This document shows positions 10,783 to 23,077 of a DNA stretch of 64,000 nucleotides, one piece after another. Source of the DNA: Owenia fusiformis (Eukaryota > Annelida > Polychaeta > Sabellida > Oweniidae); NCBI GenBank assembly GCA_903813345.2, contig CAIIXF020000007.1, positions 33,696,538 to 33,760,537 on the forward strand, given 5' to 3'. Below the pieces are notes generated by a model, which searched no databases, had not been told where the DNA came from, and was given only the letters and a program-made list of their open reading frames with translations. Made by a program: the position numbers and the translations under genes. Within the stretch, counting starts at the first letter, position 1; every line of letters begins with the position of its first letter.

Positions 10783-12543
10783 TTATTATTTTTCTTTAAG
10801 AGTTTTTTCAATAACTATAAGGTATCCAGTAAAGACCATTATACAGTTCATTTAGGTTCAGTATCTAGTTGGTGGGAAATTGGGTCAAATTTTTATCTAG
10901 GTCAAAGGTCAAGAACTAGGTCAAATCCAGTACTTTGTCACTTTTTTCGATTTTCTCGGTCGTCCTTCAATATTTTTGATCCGGGTTTTTTTCATTGTGT
11001 TCCTCATAAAAAAGTAGAAAATCTAGGGTCGATTTAGTTTTTTGGTATCTCAAACCAATTTCGAGATATCAGTGTCCGAAAACGAGGTCCAAAAAAAAGT
11101 TCTCCGAATCCAATGTCCAGGATATCAGTCTTATAGGAGATTTTCTCAGGATTCCGAATCTGAAAACCAAATTTCGATTTGACTTCCGGTTCAGAAGTTA
11201 TGGCGTTTTGAAAACTCAAAAATCGCAAAATTTGGTACCCCATGTTAATTCAATGGGAAAAAATATTTTTTTGAAGTGTAAAATACGAGATACAGACTAA
11301 GCACAGCTAAACATAATGGAAGCCCATAAAAGAAAGGGACCTCAAAACCTTCTTTTCATAAAAATTTGGACACCAAAATGCCTAGGTCAAAATCTAGGTC
11401 AAATTCAAAGTTTTTCCTTATTTTTGCGATTCTGACACTACAGATTATTTATATTCTTCAAAATTTTGTATACATGTAGCCAAGAGTGTGCTAATAGTGT
11501 TAGCCTTTTGCCGTCAGAAAGTATTTTGCCCCACTTTTGAAATATGGTGTCCGAAAAGTAGGTCAAAATAAAAAATTCTCCAAATTTAACGTTTGAGTTA
11601 TGAATTAAGTATAGAATTTTCTCAGAAATCCGAATCTGCAAATCAAATTTCGATCCGACTTCCTGTTCGGAAGTTATGACATTTTGAAAGCTCAAAAATC
11701 GCTAAATTTGGTGCCCCATGTTATGTCAATGGGAAAAAAGATTTTTTTGAAGTGTAAAATTCGAGATATAGACTAAGTACAGCTTAAAATAATGAAAGCC
11801 TATGAAAGAAAGGGACCTCGAAGGCTACCTAACTTCAAAATTTAGACACCAAAATCCCCAGGTCAAAATCTAGGTCAAATTCATAGTTTTTCCTTATTTT
11901 TGCGATTCTGACACTATGTTTAAATGATTTGCTTCAAAATTTTGTATACAGGTAGGAAAAAGTGTGCTAATAGTGTTAGCCTTTTGCCGTCAGAAAGTAT
12001 TTCTACCCACTTTTGAGATATGGTGTCCGAAAAGTAGGTCAAAATAAAAAGTTCTCCAAATTTAGCATATGAGTTATGAATTAAGGGTAGAATTTTCTCA
12101 GGAATCCGAGTCTGCAAACCAAATTTCGATCCGACTTCCGATTCGAAAGTAATGGCGTTTTGAAATTTCGAGAAAAATCGATCTGATGGTATCCTGATAG
12201 AAAGTCAAGAGTAGAGAAGAAAATATTGAAAAATGCATCCATCCTTCCTTTGTGATCCTATCGTATCCTTCTTATCTACCTTTCCTTCATATCCTCTCCT
12301 TCCTATCCTTCCTATTCTATTCCTTCTTCATATTCTATTCTATCATTCTTTCCTATTCTATCCTATCGTTCCTTCCTATTCTAGCCTATCCTTCCTTCCT
12401 TTTTCATCCATCCATCCATCCATCCATCTTTTTCTGGATGACTCGGCTTATTTTGGATGACTCGGCTTATTCTGGATGACTCAGCCAAAAAAAGTCTAGA
12501 TCTGGAGTCTGAAATTGAACTTCGTTCAATTTCCAAAGTCTAG
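10783..12543 (+). mobile_element. Helitron-like non-autonomous element, + copy K
   Basis: Second tandem copy with the same order: TTATTATT start without the full hairpin, DR1 (10899-10911), core units with EPEVGSKF-type translations on the minus strand, a TCC-rich microsatellite (12233-12430), then the GAAATTGAAC stem and CTAG at 12540-12543. Both + copies are opposite in orientation to the nine-copy array at 23-40 kb. Confidence 0.6.
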
Positions 12544-12835
12544 TTATTATTAAATTTATTTCAATAGAATACAAAAAATGTAAATACAGACATGTAAATT
12601 CTTAAATCGCCACAATGGCATTATATAAGAATAGGGGGCAGGTGGAAGTAAATATCTGTTATTAGTTTACTCCCATCCTTAATTGTAAGAACGTCCAGAC
12701 CAAGAACGGTATTTGAGTGTAACTTTCTTCCTTCGTGAATTTTATATTTGAGTTTATCGCATTTAGAGTGTTAAGAATTAAGAATATAGAGTGTTCTATA
12801 AATAATTGCTGTGTCTAATGTTGTTTTAGAGTAGT

Positions 12836-15270
12836 AAGTTACCAATTTCACCACCAGGTGGCTCGTTCGGGTCAGATAACATGGTAGGTATCGTAGAAAG
12901 TTCCCTTTAACTTAAATTACATCTGTTTTAGTGGTTAGGTTTTCATATAACCCTTATGTATCAAATAGTTATAAACATTAAAGTATGTCTACTAAAGCAA
13001 AATGCTATCTGTCCAATACAAGAAAAGATATTTCACTTTTCTGATTTTGTAACACGGGGTCTATGGGGAATCTACCCGAACTAGAAGTCACATTTTCGAA
13101 ACGAATTTAACTTTTAAAGTTGATAAACAATTTTCGAAACCATATTTCAAGAAGTACTTTCACATGTAGATTTCAAATATGACATCAATTTGACTGAATT
13201 TTGAATATTTAATGAAGTAAATAAAGATTATTTCTACTCGCATCATCTTGTCTATTGTTTGAATAGAATAATACATAAAGGCATTTTCATCTGTATCAAA
13301 GGGTTAAAATAGTACAAAAGCATTAAATCTGTAGTCTAGAAATTATCAAAATGTACAGGGTGTCAAAAAACAACAGCACCCCCCTCTACAGCAAAAAGTC
13401 CTTAATGTTCCATATCGTGTCATACCTCATTTAAAAGATAATCTAATTCTGGAGTTACTCCAAATTTCATCCAATAAAACTTAATATTAAATGATGCAAT
13501 TAATGAAATAATTGGTGATTATTTTACAAGAGTTCACAATATTACCAAAGAGTTGTTAAACAAAACTGATGTGAAATCATTTTATGCTGTTTAGTAAAGT
13601 ACTTAGTGATTGTTAAAATTAGATTGTAAGAATTGTTTTGCCATGCATGTGCATGAATGTTTTATTTGTTATTTGCTTTATTGGACCTATCTCGATGTAC
13701 ATTACATGTTCAAGAGACCAATAAACTTATTAATAATATTATTAAAAAGGTACATTGTTTCAAAGTTTGCTACTTCGGTACTTTGTTTGCTGCTCTGTTA
13801 CTGGTTAAAAGTCAAATCGTCAGAAAGTGAAATATGAAAGAATTACCCCAGATTTCAACTGCACTGACCATATGGGTTCATTTCTGAAAACAGGGTATAG
13901 GAGCCTCTTGAAAAAAGACACAGTAAGGGTGTATTTCTGAAGAATGTGAGGAAAGTGCGAAGAGGATTATGCAATGCTACACCTTCATGTGAATTTTTAT
14001 TGAAATCATATCCGTCCAGATAAGCTGCTGTTTGAGCAGCAACTAGTGGTCATACCAACTACTAAGAATCAGCTATAAATCTGTAATATTATATGATATA
14101 AAGCTGAAATTTCTCAGGTAACTCCAGAATTAAATTGTGTTTAAAATGAGATATGACACACCATGTAACATTAAGTACTTTTTGCTGTAGAGGGAGGTGC
14201 CGTTGTTTTTTGACACCCTGTATATATGCAACATTGTAAATGAAGCTTAATGGACATTGGATGTTTACAACTGAATACAATTATTTTAATAAAATAGTAC
14301 ATGAAAACAATTTCATCCATATTAGTGCTTAAAGGGTTAAAATACTAAAGAAGCAAAAAATCAGTGGTCTAGAAAAGATAAAATCTACATGTGCAACATT
14401 GTGAAGATAAATGAACATTGGACAACTGAATACATTTGTCTGAATAGCTAGAATAAAAAATACATGACAATTTTTATCAGAATTATAGTTCAAGGGGTTA
14501 AAATTGTACAGGAGCAAAAAATCCGTACTCTAGAAATTATAAAATGTTTATATGCAACAATGTAAATGAAGCTTAATAGACATTGGATGTTTACAACTCG
14601 AATATAATTGTCACAATAACACATGAATAATAACAATAACACATTTTTAAAAAAAATCAATGATTTTCGAAAAACAAATACCATGGCACTTTATCCTTTG
14701 TTAAATCAAGTTTATAATAAGATTAAAAAAGGGAATCAAAATCTTTTATTTTACCCATAGTACGTATAGATATGTAGATATGTAGTATAGCCCCGCTTTG
14801 TAACCAGGTTTTAGGATTCAAAGAGTTAATATCCCAGATGCGAGTAGAAATAATCTTGATTTACGACATTAAAAATTCACAATTCAGTCAAACTGATGTC
14901 ATATTTGGAATGTACATGTAAAATTACATCTAGAAATGTGGTTTTGAAAAGAGTTTATCAACTTTGAAAATTTAATTTTCTTTGATAATGTGATTTCTAG
15001 GTCGGGGAGATTCCCCATAGACCCCATGTTGTAAAACCACAAAAAGTGAAATATCTTTTCTTGTGTTGGGCAGATAATATTTTCTTTTACTGGACATATT
15101 TTAATTTGTATAAGTATCAGAATCACAAGGGTAATATGAAAAGACAACCACTAAAACTGATGCATATTCAAGTTTAAGGGAATTTTGTAATACCCTGCCA
15201 TGTTAATTCCCCCGAATCAGCCACCTGGTGGCGAAACTGGTAACTACCTACTCGCATCTGAGTAATTACT
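12836..15270. mobile_element. Foldback/long-TIR element with nested MITE
   Basis: Inverted arms of about 400 bp. The left arm starts GTTACCAATTTCACCACCAG at 12838; the right arm ends with its complement near 15245, before CTCGCATCTGAG. The middle has a tandem repeat of about 145-160 bp (units near 13303, 14335 and 14496) around a GTTAAAA...TCTAGAAATTAT core. A mariner-type MITE (13356-14220) is inserted in one unit. A partial further copy of the left arm is at 17940-18185. No transposase was recognised. Confidence 0.7.
13356..14220. mobile_element. Tc1/mariner-type MITE, TA duplication
   Basis: Termini CAGGGTGTCAAAAAACAAC...GTTGTTTTTTGACACCCTG with TIRs extending about 120 bp, flanked by TA on both sides. 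It is inserted within a tandem-repeat unit of the surrounding foldback, and the neighbouring units show the empty site (ATGTTTATATGCAAC). No transposase reading frame is visible across the 865 bp. Confidence 0.8.
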
Positions 15271-15610
15271 CAAAGCCTTTTTATTCACACACATGCCAAA
15301 TAAATCAAAAGATCAGTCAGACATTTTTTTATCAATAATATGCATTCACCATTCCAATTGCCTGGAGAAAAGAACTTTAACAAAATATTTTGTCAAGCCA
15401 CCCCTATGTCAAAAATGGAAAGAGGGCGCCACTATAATCACGCGGTACTAACTGACCGGGGCGTATCGAAACCAAAACGCCCCGCAAAACCGTTAATTTG
15501 AATTTCAAACCTACCCTTTCTTTGGACAATAAATGGTCTCACAGTACACCGTTTTTCTTCAAACTTGTTCCATTAAAACTTTCACAGAAATACCCTACAC
15601 TAGTTTCCAG

Positions 15611-16166
15611 AGTCACTCGTTTTAGCGGCGTTTTTGGTCCCCAGATGCGAGAAGATGCAAATCTTCAGAGATTTCAACCAAAAGCCTCGATAAATCGCCA
15701 GTTCTTCTATTATTCTCCCCTATATTTTGCACAAGGACTCCGATTACAACCCTCCATCTCTGCATCAACATATTTATTACATTAAACGCAGCAATTTCCA
15801 AAAGTACTATGCATGTGTTCGAAATTGATCAAAACGCCCCATTCTCTTCCAAAACACCCTGGATCGGATCTATTCAGAATGAAACTACACGTTTGTAGTC
15901 ATAGACTAAGTGGGGCGTTTTGGAAGACAACGGGGCGTTTTGGTCAATTTCGAACAGTTGCGTAGGACCTTTCGAAATTGCTGCGTTTCATGTAATAAAT
16001 ATGTTGATGCAGCGATGGAGGGTTGTAATGGGAGTCCTTGCGCAGAATATGGGGGAGAGTGCAGTAATAGAAGAACTGGCGAGATATCAAGGATTTTGGT
16101 TGAAATCTGTGAGGATTTGCATCTTCTCGCATCTGGGGACCAAAAACGCCGCTAAAACGAGTGACT
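15611..16166. repeat. Inverted repeat with GGGGCGTTTTGG motifs
   Basis: Arms 15611-15840 and 15932-16166 are about 230 bp each, reverse complementary with about 90% identity by eye, separated by about 90 bp. GGGGCGTTTTGG words recur inside and just outside (15460-15485, 15911 and 15932). Short open frames here mirror each other across the axis, so they are shadows of the palindrome. Probably a foldback MITE; its outer ends are unclear. Confidence 0.75.
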
Positions 16167-16357
16167 CTTTTTATTAGAAATTCTTCACAATGCTGTTGCT
16201 CCATATTGATATGGATGTCAAAATACAGATTGACACTTGTGTGTAGATATTCAAATGAGCTATACAGTCATGCCATCTTAAATCGTCAATTTTTATTAAT
16301 TACAGAGAAATATGCATGTAGGTTTACAGTTTTTTATAAAAATAATTTTTAATTTTT

Positions 16358-16416
16358 GTCCGCCGTGATGGAGCAGATTCACAGTTCACCTTTGCAACTG
16401 CTCCGTCATAGCGGGC
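16358..16416. repeat. Imperfect hairpin GTCCGCCGTGATGGAGCAG
   Basis: The arms GYCCGCnGTGATGGAGCAG and CTGCTCCGTCATAGCGGGC face each other across about 20 bp. A related GCTCCGTCAC word recurs near 16760. Likely a MITE end pair or a remnant. Confidence 0.6.
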
Positions 16417-16419
16417 AAA

Positions 16420-17470
16420 CAATTAAATATTAATTTTTACAAAAAAAATAAAAAGACAAAATACACCAATATCTCATTAATACCTTCAGAGTTATGCTGA
16501 AATCATATGTAAATATTATAGTTTCACAATATCGTACCATTAAAAAGTTACACAAGAAATGGTACATTTTGGAGCATGATTCTCCTGTGCCATTTTCAAT
16601 AGTTTTTCCTCCTAGCGTTATGGGTATTCAAACGAAAGTGAAAGTTACCCGCAAATGATATATCCATTGCATGTAATAAGTAATTTTCTTAGATAGAACG
16701 AAACATATGAGTTAAAAATAAATTGTGAAGTATTCTTAGTGTTTTAATGAAAATTAACATGCTCCGTCACAGAATATTGATGCGGCAAAAACCGAATAAG
16801 AACGAGACATTACATGTAAGTCCACTGTTCGTGGTTTTTGTATTCAAAAATTCGTCGATAAATGGATTCTGCTTGTGCCAAAAGTGGATTTGCATTTGAT
16901 GCGTGTTCGTAAATAGATATGTCAATCGACTCTACGTCTCAGATCATACACACTCATTGGCTTGTGATATCAACCAAAACAAGGTGTGTATTAATGATTA
17001 ACTTTCCTGTTATCTCAAAATCTGCTCGGAACTATACCATTAGATTACTATGGGCAATTCCTCTAAGAGAAAATTCCTGTGATTAAGCAAGGGGTACCAT
17101 TTGCACAATTCGAGAACTTATTGGCATACATGAAACCTGTTTAAAACAGCATTAATATTATTCAAAAGTGATTGTAATAATGATTCCCAGTCCTCTGCAG
17201 TTTGAAAAATGAAAATACCTGGGTGTCAATCCATAGATAATCCTTGAAATGAGAAATATTTTTTCGGATTATATGGTGCAATATTATAGTCAATAAACTG
17301 TTTTAAAGTGTATTTATGTTTTTTAGATGAAATACACAAGCGAAATGCATGAAAAAGCTCCCCAGATTCATTCTACAAACAACTCGCGGTCCTTTGAACC
17401 ATTACAAAAAAAATATTTGTCAAAGTGTGACGTTTTCGGAATCCCAATATAAGATGTTAAGTTATATATG
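16420..17470. other. Noncoding, no recognised feature
   Basis: AT-rich sequence without open frames, arrays or inverted repeats that I could support. Confidence 0.45.
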
Positions 17471-17484
17471 AAAATTGGAATGTG

Positions 17485-17720
17485 AACTTTTCAGTGATGA
17501 TTTGGAATGGAGGTTCTGGAGTACTCTTGACAGAATGCGATGTGCGGCACCCTGACATTACCATCAAAGTCGTGCACACCAGCCCCGCCCATACACCATG
17601 CTTAGAATCTTAGTTCCCAGAGATTGGTTGACTGGGGCATGAGATGGAATCACACCTGCCTCACCTGCTAAATCAAACATGCAGCATGCATAGGACTAGT
17701 CTCTAGTATCCCCTAAATGC
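17485..17720. other. GC-richer island with short open frames, unrecognised
   Basis: Base composition rises here relative to its surroundings. After an acceptor-like cttttcag (ending 17491), one + frame reads M-I-W-N-G-G-S-G-V-L-L-T-E-C and stays open for 36 codons to a TAG; a minus frame is also open. I do not recognise either product. It could be a small exon, a noncoding RNA exon or a SINE-like insertion. Confidence 0.25.
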
Positions 17721-17939
17721 CTTGAAGATGGAACAACGGGATATAGTATCGAACATATGTCTTTCAAGCACTGATATTATATGTACACTGCTCTTTTTAG
17801 AAATACAGTGAGACCAACAAAGCATCGCTTTAATTTTGGGATAGCTTTCTCAATTATGATGAGAATTTCATTAATTCTCTTCATTATTTAATAATGCTTA
17901 TAATACAGCTTCATTTGTATGGCATAAAATTGACAATTA

Positions 17940-18185
17940 CTCAGATGTGAGTATGTAGTTACCAATTTCGCCACCAGGTTGTTGATCCGGGGGAAATAAC
18001 ATGGGAGGGTATTACCAAATCCTATTCAACTTGAATATTCATCAGTTTAAGTGGTTGACTTTTCATATTACCCTTATGTATGTGAAAGTTATACAAATGA
18101 AAATATGTCCAGTAAAATAAAAGATTATCTACCCAACACAAGAAAAGATATTTCATTTATTGTGGTTTTACAACATGGAAAAGGA
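17940..18185. mobile_element. Solo arm of the 12836-15270 foldback family
   Basis: Contains GTTACCAATTTCGCCACCAG and the following about 240 bp of that element's arm, in the left-arm orientation, with no partner arm nearby. It shows the family is present in more than one copy in this region. Confidence 0.7.
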
Positions 18186-18533
18186 TCCGTCGTACTAAGT
18201 CTCGTATATATATTAAAAAAACAGCTCATTCATCACCATTATGACATATAATATCAAAGATTCTCGTGTGCAAAATCATCATTTACAAAATTTTAAATGT
18301 TAAAATATGATAAAGAATGTTGTTAAGGACATTGTTGACCTTTACCTTTAATTTTCAAAAGGAGGTCAGACTTTAATTTTTTTGTTTTTATCATTTAATT
18401 TGGTTCCATTGATTTAGCATGTGGATATCATCATTTATCCCATACTTGGACGTGTTACAGGTACATAAAGCCGGTTTGTAAAAACTAATTATATTTTCAT
18501 CAGCGGGCAGATATAGCTTTACGTCCGGCTCCG

Positions 18534-18562
18534 AGCGGGCAGATATAGTATATCTGCCCGCT
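18534..18562. repeat. Near-perfect palindrome AGCGGGCAGATATA
   Basis: 14-bp arms (18534-18547 and 18549-18562) separated by one base. A further direct copy of the arm lies at 18502-18515. Probably the compact end of a palindromic MITE. Confidence 0.75.
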
Positions 18563-18845
18563 ACGTCATAATCGCCGCTCGTATATTTGTTCATAATTTG
18601 TAACGTTCGCGTAATGACTGTAAACGACAATGGAGAAAACACAGACAATCGGGATCTGTTTGATGGTTTAAAAAAAGGAAGGAGCATCCACTTAAAACAT
18701 TCGAGAAAATAGATGTGGGAATATTTGAGAGAACAGAAAAATCCGCTCACGGCCAAGAAAACAAAACTGGACATGAATATTCTAAAATATTTCCACGATT
18801 GAACAATGTGAACCAGATGACCAAGATTGGTATGGGATAAACATA

Positions 18846-18985
18846 TTATCCTATAGTCGGTTCAGGATATTGGGATTATCCCTTGGTCAATATAATATAT
18901 TTTCCCTCGGGACCTGCGGCCCTCGGGCAAATATATTATATTGGCCTCGGGGTAATCCCAATATCCTGAACCTCATATAGGATAA
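18846..18985. repeat. Long imperfect palindrome (about 140 bp)
   Basis: TTATCCTATAnnnGGTTCAGGATATTGGG faces its complement. The centre is a CCCTCGGG...CCCTCGGG tract beside GACCTGCGGC. This resembles the GGGCCTTCGGCCC-centred palindromes at 46963 and 53580 in style but is not the same family. Confidence 0.75.
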
Positions 18986-19077
18986 TCTCTATGTATCAAC
19001 TTGATGATATCCTGATGTTAAGTCAAAATGGCAACCGTAATCATGAGCTATATCTTGTTCAACTTCTGTTTTACGGG

Positions 19078-19180
19078 GCTTCCACAGGCCTAAGCCACAC
19101 TAATTTCATCACTAAATTGTGCCCTTGGTAATACTGTTTATATTGAGGCATAAATACGATTGGCTTAGACCTGTGGAAGC
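19078..19180. repeat. Inverted repeat with GCTTCCACAGGCCTAAGCCA arms
   Basis: 20-bp arms at 19078-19097 and ending 19180, about 60 bp apart. One mismatch is visible. MITE-sized; no coding potential. Confidence 0.7.
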
Positions 19181-19216
19181 AATGAACCATTCAAATATAC
19201 ATCAAGTATTGTCTGG

Positions 19217-19334
19217 GTCACATTTGCTCCGATCCATCGACCGGCACCCGGCCGGTTGAGTGTTTTGTTCAATATTGTATTCAATTTTGAGCAAAATACT
19301 CAATCGGCCTAGTGAAAATCGGAGCAAATGTGAC
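19217..19334. repeat. Inverted repeat with GTCACATTTGCTCCGAT arms
   Basis: Perfect 17-bp outer arms with further pairing inside (TTGAGTnTTTTG against CAAAATACTCAA). About 118 bp, a MITE-like palindrome immediately after the preceding one. Confidence 0.75.
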
Positions 19335-19339
19335 CATAA

Positions 19340-21740
19340 GGCATAAGTAAAAAAACACACACACACAATGGTATACACAAAAAGCAGGTCATATTTGATT
19401 GCATCCGTTCAATATAAGATTAGAGTGCCTCCAAACTATGGCATACATAAATCTTGATATTGTTAAAATATTGAATGTGAATATATTCTTAAACCTCAGA
19501 AAAATGATAAATAAAAGAAAAGTACACAATTTTGACAAAGAAATTGTACACTCTTGGAATTGCCTGAAAACATATTCTTTAGTTAATTTTATTTCAAAGT
19601 AAGTATTGAATCGGTGAGTTTACACTATTACAGTACCTTAATTATTTCATAAGAATTTAACACATGTTCATACATTGGATTTACAAGGGCCGATCCAGAA
19701 GTCCTGATAAAATGCTCTAACTTAAAAGTTTATCCTTCAATTCGCATGTATTTTCAGAGTAACTGGGTCATTCATTTCCTCATAAATTGTAAAAATCTAA
19801 AATGTTGGTTACAAATATTTCTGAAGATATGGTTGCTATGGTAACCTCAATAACGCTATAACGGGACAGGGTAATATTTGTGAAGTTTAGATTTAGTTTT
19901 CTCTTGAATAAATGATCAAAATCCCAGTACAAGGTTGCTTAGTTCTACAAATGGCTGTTCTAATAGTAACTGCTGTTTATGTCATATTCTCATACGTGTG
20001 AAAGCATTGTAAATATTGTATTATACAGATAACATGCATGCCTCGTGATACAATAGACTAGACATGGGACAATAAAACTTTCAGGGATGAGATGTGTACA
20101 AAAAGTGGGTGATTTAAAAGACAAACCTGTATTCATAGTCAGAAAATAGTCTTAATCCAAGATATAACTGTCTGAAATTGTTTGCGATAACCTACCTGAA
20201 CTTTTGGAACTTTGCATAGTTGCACCTGAACGGTGTATTGTTAAGTTTGCTTGCTCATTTTTAGAAAATGTGATGACATCATTCATAAAATATATTCGAC
20301 CCGATATTCCATTTCATGTAAAATGCAAATGCGATTTGCTTGTATATTGTTGTAAATATAATATTTATTGTAAGTATTGTAAATATTGAAATGCAATTGT
20401 ATAATTTAATAGAGCTTTAATTATGTATAAATTACAATCTTATATTTTTGTTTCATTTTTATCCCACCTCGATCTAATTCTAATATATTAAGACATGTAA
20501 GCCATACTAGTATACTATTTGATGAAGATGAAGCTAAATACATATAATGCTATGAACTGTTGATTGTTCTACCCTCTATAGTCGTTCCAAAAGGTAAGTG
20601 GAGTGTAAATATGCTTCTAAGATCAACGTTCACGGGACTTATAAAATATGTGAAAATTCGAATGAAAATGTTTACGTTTTTTGACCCCTTGTGATGAGAG
20701 GCATATCTGAACCCCAAAACTCGAAGTTTTTTTTAGCAAATGGTGATTTAAAAAAAGCAAGACGTATCGACATCCTGAAACATTGGTTCTAATGTTGCTT
20801 CCCCATATTGTGCTACGGATATTTTATATTCTAGATATGAACTACAAGTATATCATATGCCATGTATGCCAAATATCACGATCGATATGGTCGAAATATC
20901 AGAGCCAAAGTTTCCACGAAAAATAACGAAATGACACTAACTCTTCCATTTTGAAAGAGAAGGTAGCAGTCGTTATCTTCTGCTGATTCTGAGAAGCGAT
21001 TATGCGGAAAGTCAACTTCAAAAACGTCACTTTATAACGCGACCAACGTAGGTAATCTGTGTGAACATTAATAGTAGGAGATGTGTTAATTAAGCACTGT
21101 ATGAGATGTGCTAATTAAGCATACCATACAATTTCCGAGTGAAGCCATTCCATGAATGTGGGCTTAATGAGAGATCCAAATAGTTTGCTAATTCTTATCA
21201 TGAGTACCAAATTACCAAAAGACGATATAATATCATTATTATATGCTTATATATTCAACATTTCTCCAAACTCCAAAATCCACGAAATCTTTTATCAAAT
21301 CTTTACTCAAATGGAAATAAATAATTGTTCGAGGAACGAAACGTAAAGAGGCTTTAACACATAGTTCAATGGGGAAAAAAGGTTGCCAAACTTATGGAGG
21401 GGAGTGTATATGTAATTTGAAGAACGTAGTTTTATTTTCTTTATTTTTGTTTTAAATCAATTTTGAATGACACTGCATACATTATCTCAAATATCGACCA
21501 ATGTTTTTTTATGTATACGTTAATAATTTTACCATTTTATAGTTTATTGTTGGATGTATGTTTTGCCCTATAATCAGTACATATAAATACTTTTAAAACC
21601 ATTCCTGACTCATTCTTTCGTGATATCATACTTGAAATTGAAAAATGAGTTTATTTTACTTTGTATTGCACTGGCATTTAAAATTTTCAAAATTTTGCGA
21701 AGGAAACTGGGTAAAATTACCTTTATTTAACTTTTCAATT
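19340..21740. other. Noncoding, nothing recognised
   Basis: AT-rich sequence with a short (CA)n at 19355 and a few short open frames lacking domain similarity or splice context. I cannot support a gene here. Confidence 0.45.
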
Positions 21741-21744
21741 AAGG

Positions 21745-22415
21745 TCCGAATATCATTCATTCACAGGGAGTCATGGCTGGCCGAATAATCATTAATTTTG
21801 CAAAGTGAGGCAAAATTCAGCTCGGACACAAGTTTTAAACATTGCAAAAGTCAGTACAAGGGGCATAGGGGCTATTGGAAGAAGGTGTGACTGGTGTGGC
21901 ATAGACAGTAAAGTGTTCATACTCATACAAGAATACATCTATACCCCTCCAAATTGCCACCACTTCCTTGCACATAAAGATGCGCTCATCTGTCCACGTC
22001 ATGCATGGTTCAGCCTTGAGTCAGCTGTGGGTTAAAGCAGAGAAAAGCAGCCCATGGGCAATTCTTTCTCGAGGTTTTGTAATATTTGGTGGAGAGATTG
22101 TGAGCACAGATCCTCCTGAGATAGCTCCAAAAGAAAAAGTCACAACAATTCAAGTCAGGGGAACTTCCATTGGCACTTAGCCCTTGCACTGATTTTTGCA
22201 ATATCTAAAAACTTGGTCCAGAGCCGATTTTGACCCACTGTGCAAATGGAAGGATTTCTCACCCAACCATTACCACATGTGAATGAATGACATATCATGC
22301 ATTGCAAAGAGGAGAGACGTGGCTTTATGGTACATTGAATGAAATTAATGTAGTCATCACTAGTTTTGTGATTTTATGAGGTAACTTACTTGTTGCGGTT
22401 TTTTGATACGCCCTG
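21745..22415. mobile_element. Mariner/IS630-type relic, rearranged copy
   Basis: The right end is ...TTGCGGTTTTTTGATACGCCCTG followed by TA, matching the end at 54366. The centre contains the transposase DDE remnant on the minus strand (22010-22201), with an ANGSSPDLNCCDFFFWSYL string. SPDLNxxDFFxWxYL is the second catalytic-aspartate region of mariner/IS630-type transposases. Relative to the 52478-54366 copy the central piece is inverted while the right arm is not, so this copy was rearranged. The gene is clearly dead. Confidence 0.65.
22010..22201 (-). pseudogene. Mariner/IS630-type transposase remnant
   Basis: An open minus-strand stretch of 63 codons with an ANGSSPDLNCCDFFFWSYL segment. 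The SPDLN block is the most conserved part of DDE transposases of this superfamily. The upstream DDE part and the N-terminal DNA-binding domain are absent, and the frame dissolves after about 30 residues. Confidence 0.55.
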
Positions 22416-22419
22416 TATA

Positions 22420-23070
22420 GTATCGAGTCAAACTCAAAGACGCTATAGATCTTTGGAAATTACCAGTTTCGGCTAAAACCTTGTCTATGGTTCTGAACAG
22501 AGGAGAAAGTTACCAGAATTCTTAATAAAAACAGATGCACAGAGGTATACCCCTCTAGTTCTGGATCGTTGAAATAGCCTGAAGAACTTTCAGCAGATGG
22601 CGAAGAAGACAGTGGGGGTTTAATTGTCTACTTTAACATATAAAAGATGATTCAAAGATCTCCCAGGATAAATTACAAAACATAAATAAATATGAAATCG
22701 GGTACATGGATGTGCGGTGTATTCGACGGTTTAATACAGGATTTATTTAAGTATTTAAGCCCTGGACTCCTGGATTCGTGTCCTGAATCATTCCTTCAAA
22801 GTGTTCTTTGCATGGTGTTCTTTGCATGGTGTTCTTTGCATGACCGCACAGTGGGAATGCAAAGTTTAGGAAACAATGCCTGTGTGGAATGAATCAGCCA
22901 CAATGCATGGAGTCTTGGGCTTAAATTCGATTTAAGTCAATCCGAACATTATTTAATCAATAACCAACTCAAGGTCATTCGTTGGATGATTGTCAAGGTG
23001 ACAACTTGACTCTACAGATTAATATTGATGCTTTGCCAGCCTGACCCTTGAGTGATTTCGTAGATAATAA
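22420..23070. other. Noncoding, nothing recognised
   Basis: Between the mariner relic and the Helitron-like array. The only open frame (22692-22892) has no recognisable domain and contains the 16-bp minisatellite. Confidence 0.4.
22797..22842. repeat. Three tandem GTGTTCTTTGCATG units
   Basis: Three near-identical 16-bp copies in a row. A minor minisatellite inside an unrecognised short frame. Confidence 0.7.
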
Positions 23071-23077
23071 AGGATAA

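Noticed and set aside
18391-18774. 127-codon minus frame and opposing + fragments
   Set aside because: It overlaps a palindrome, has no domain similarity I can name, and no splice or promoter evidence was found.
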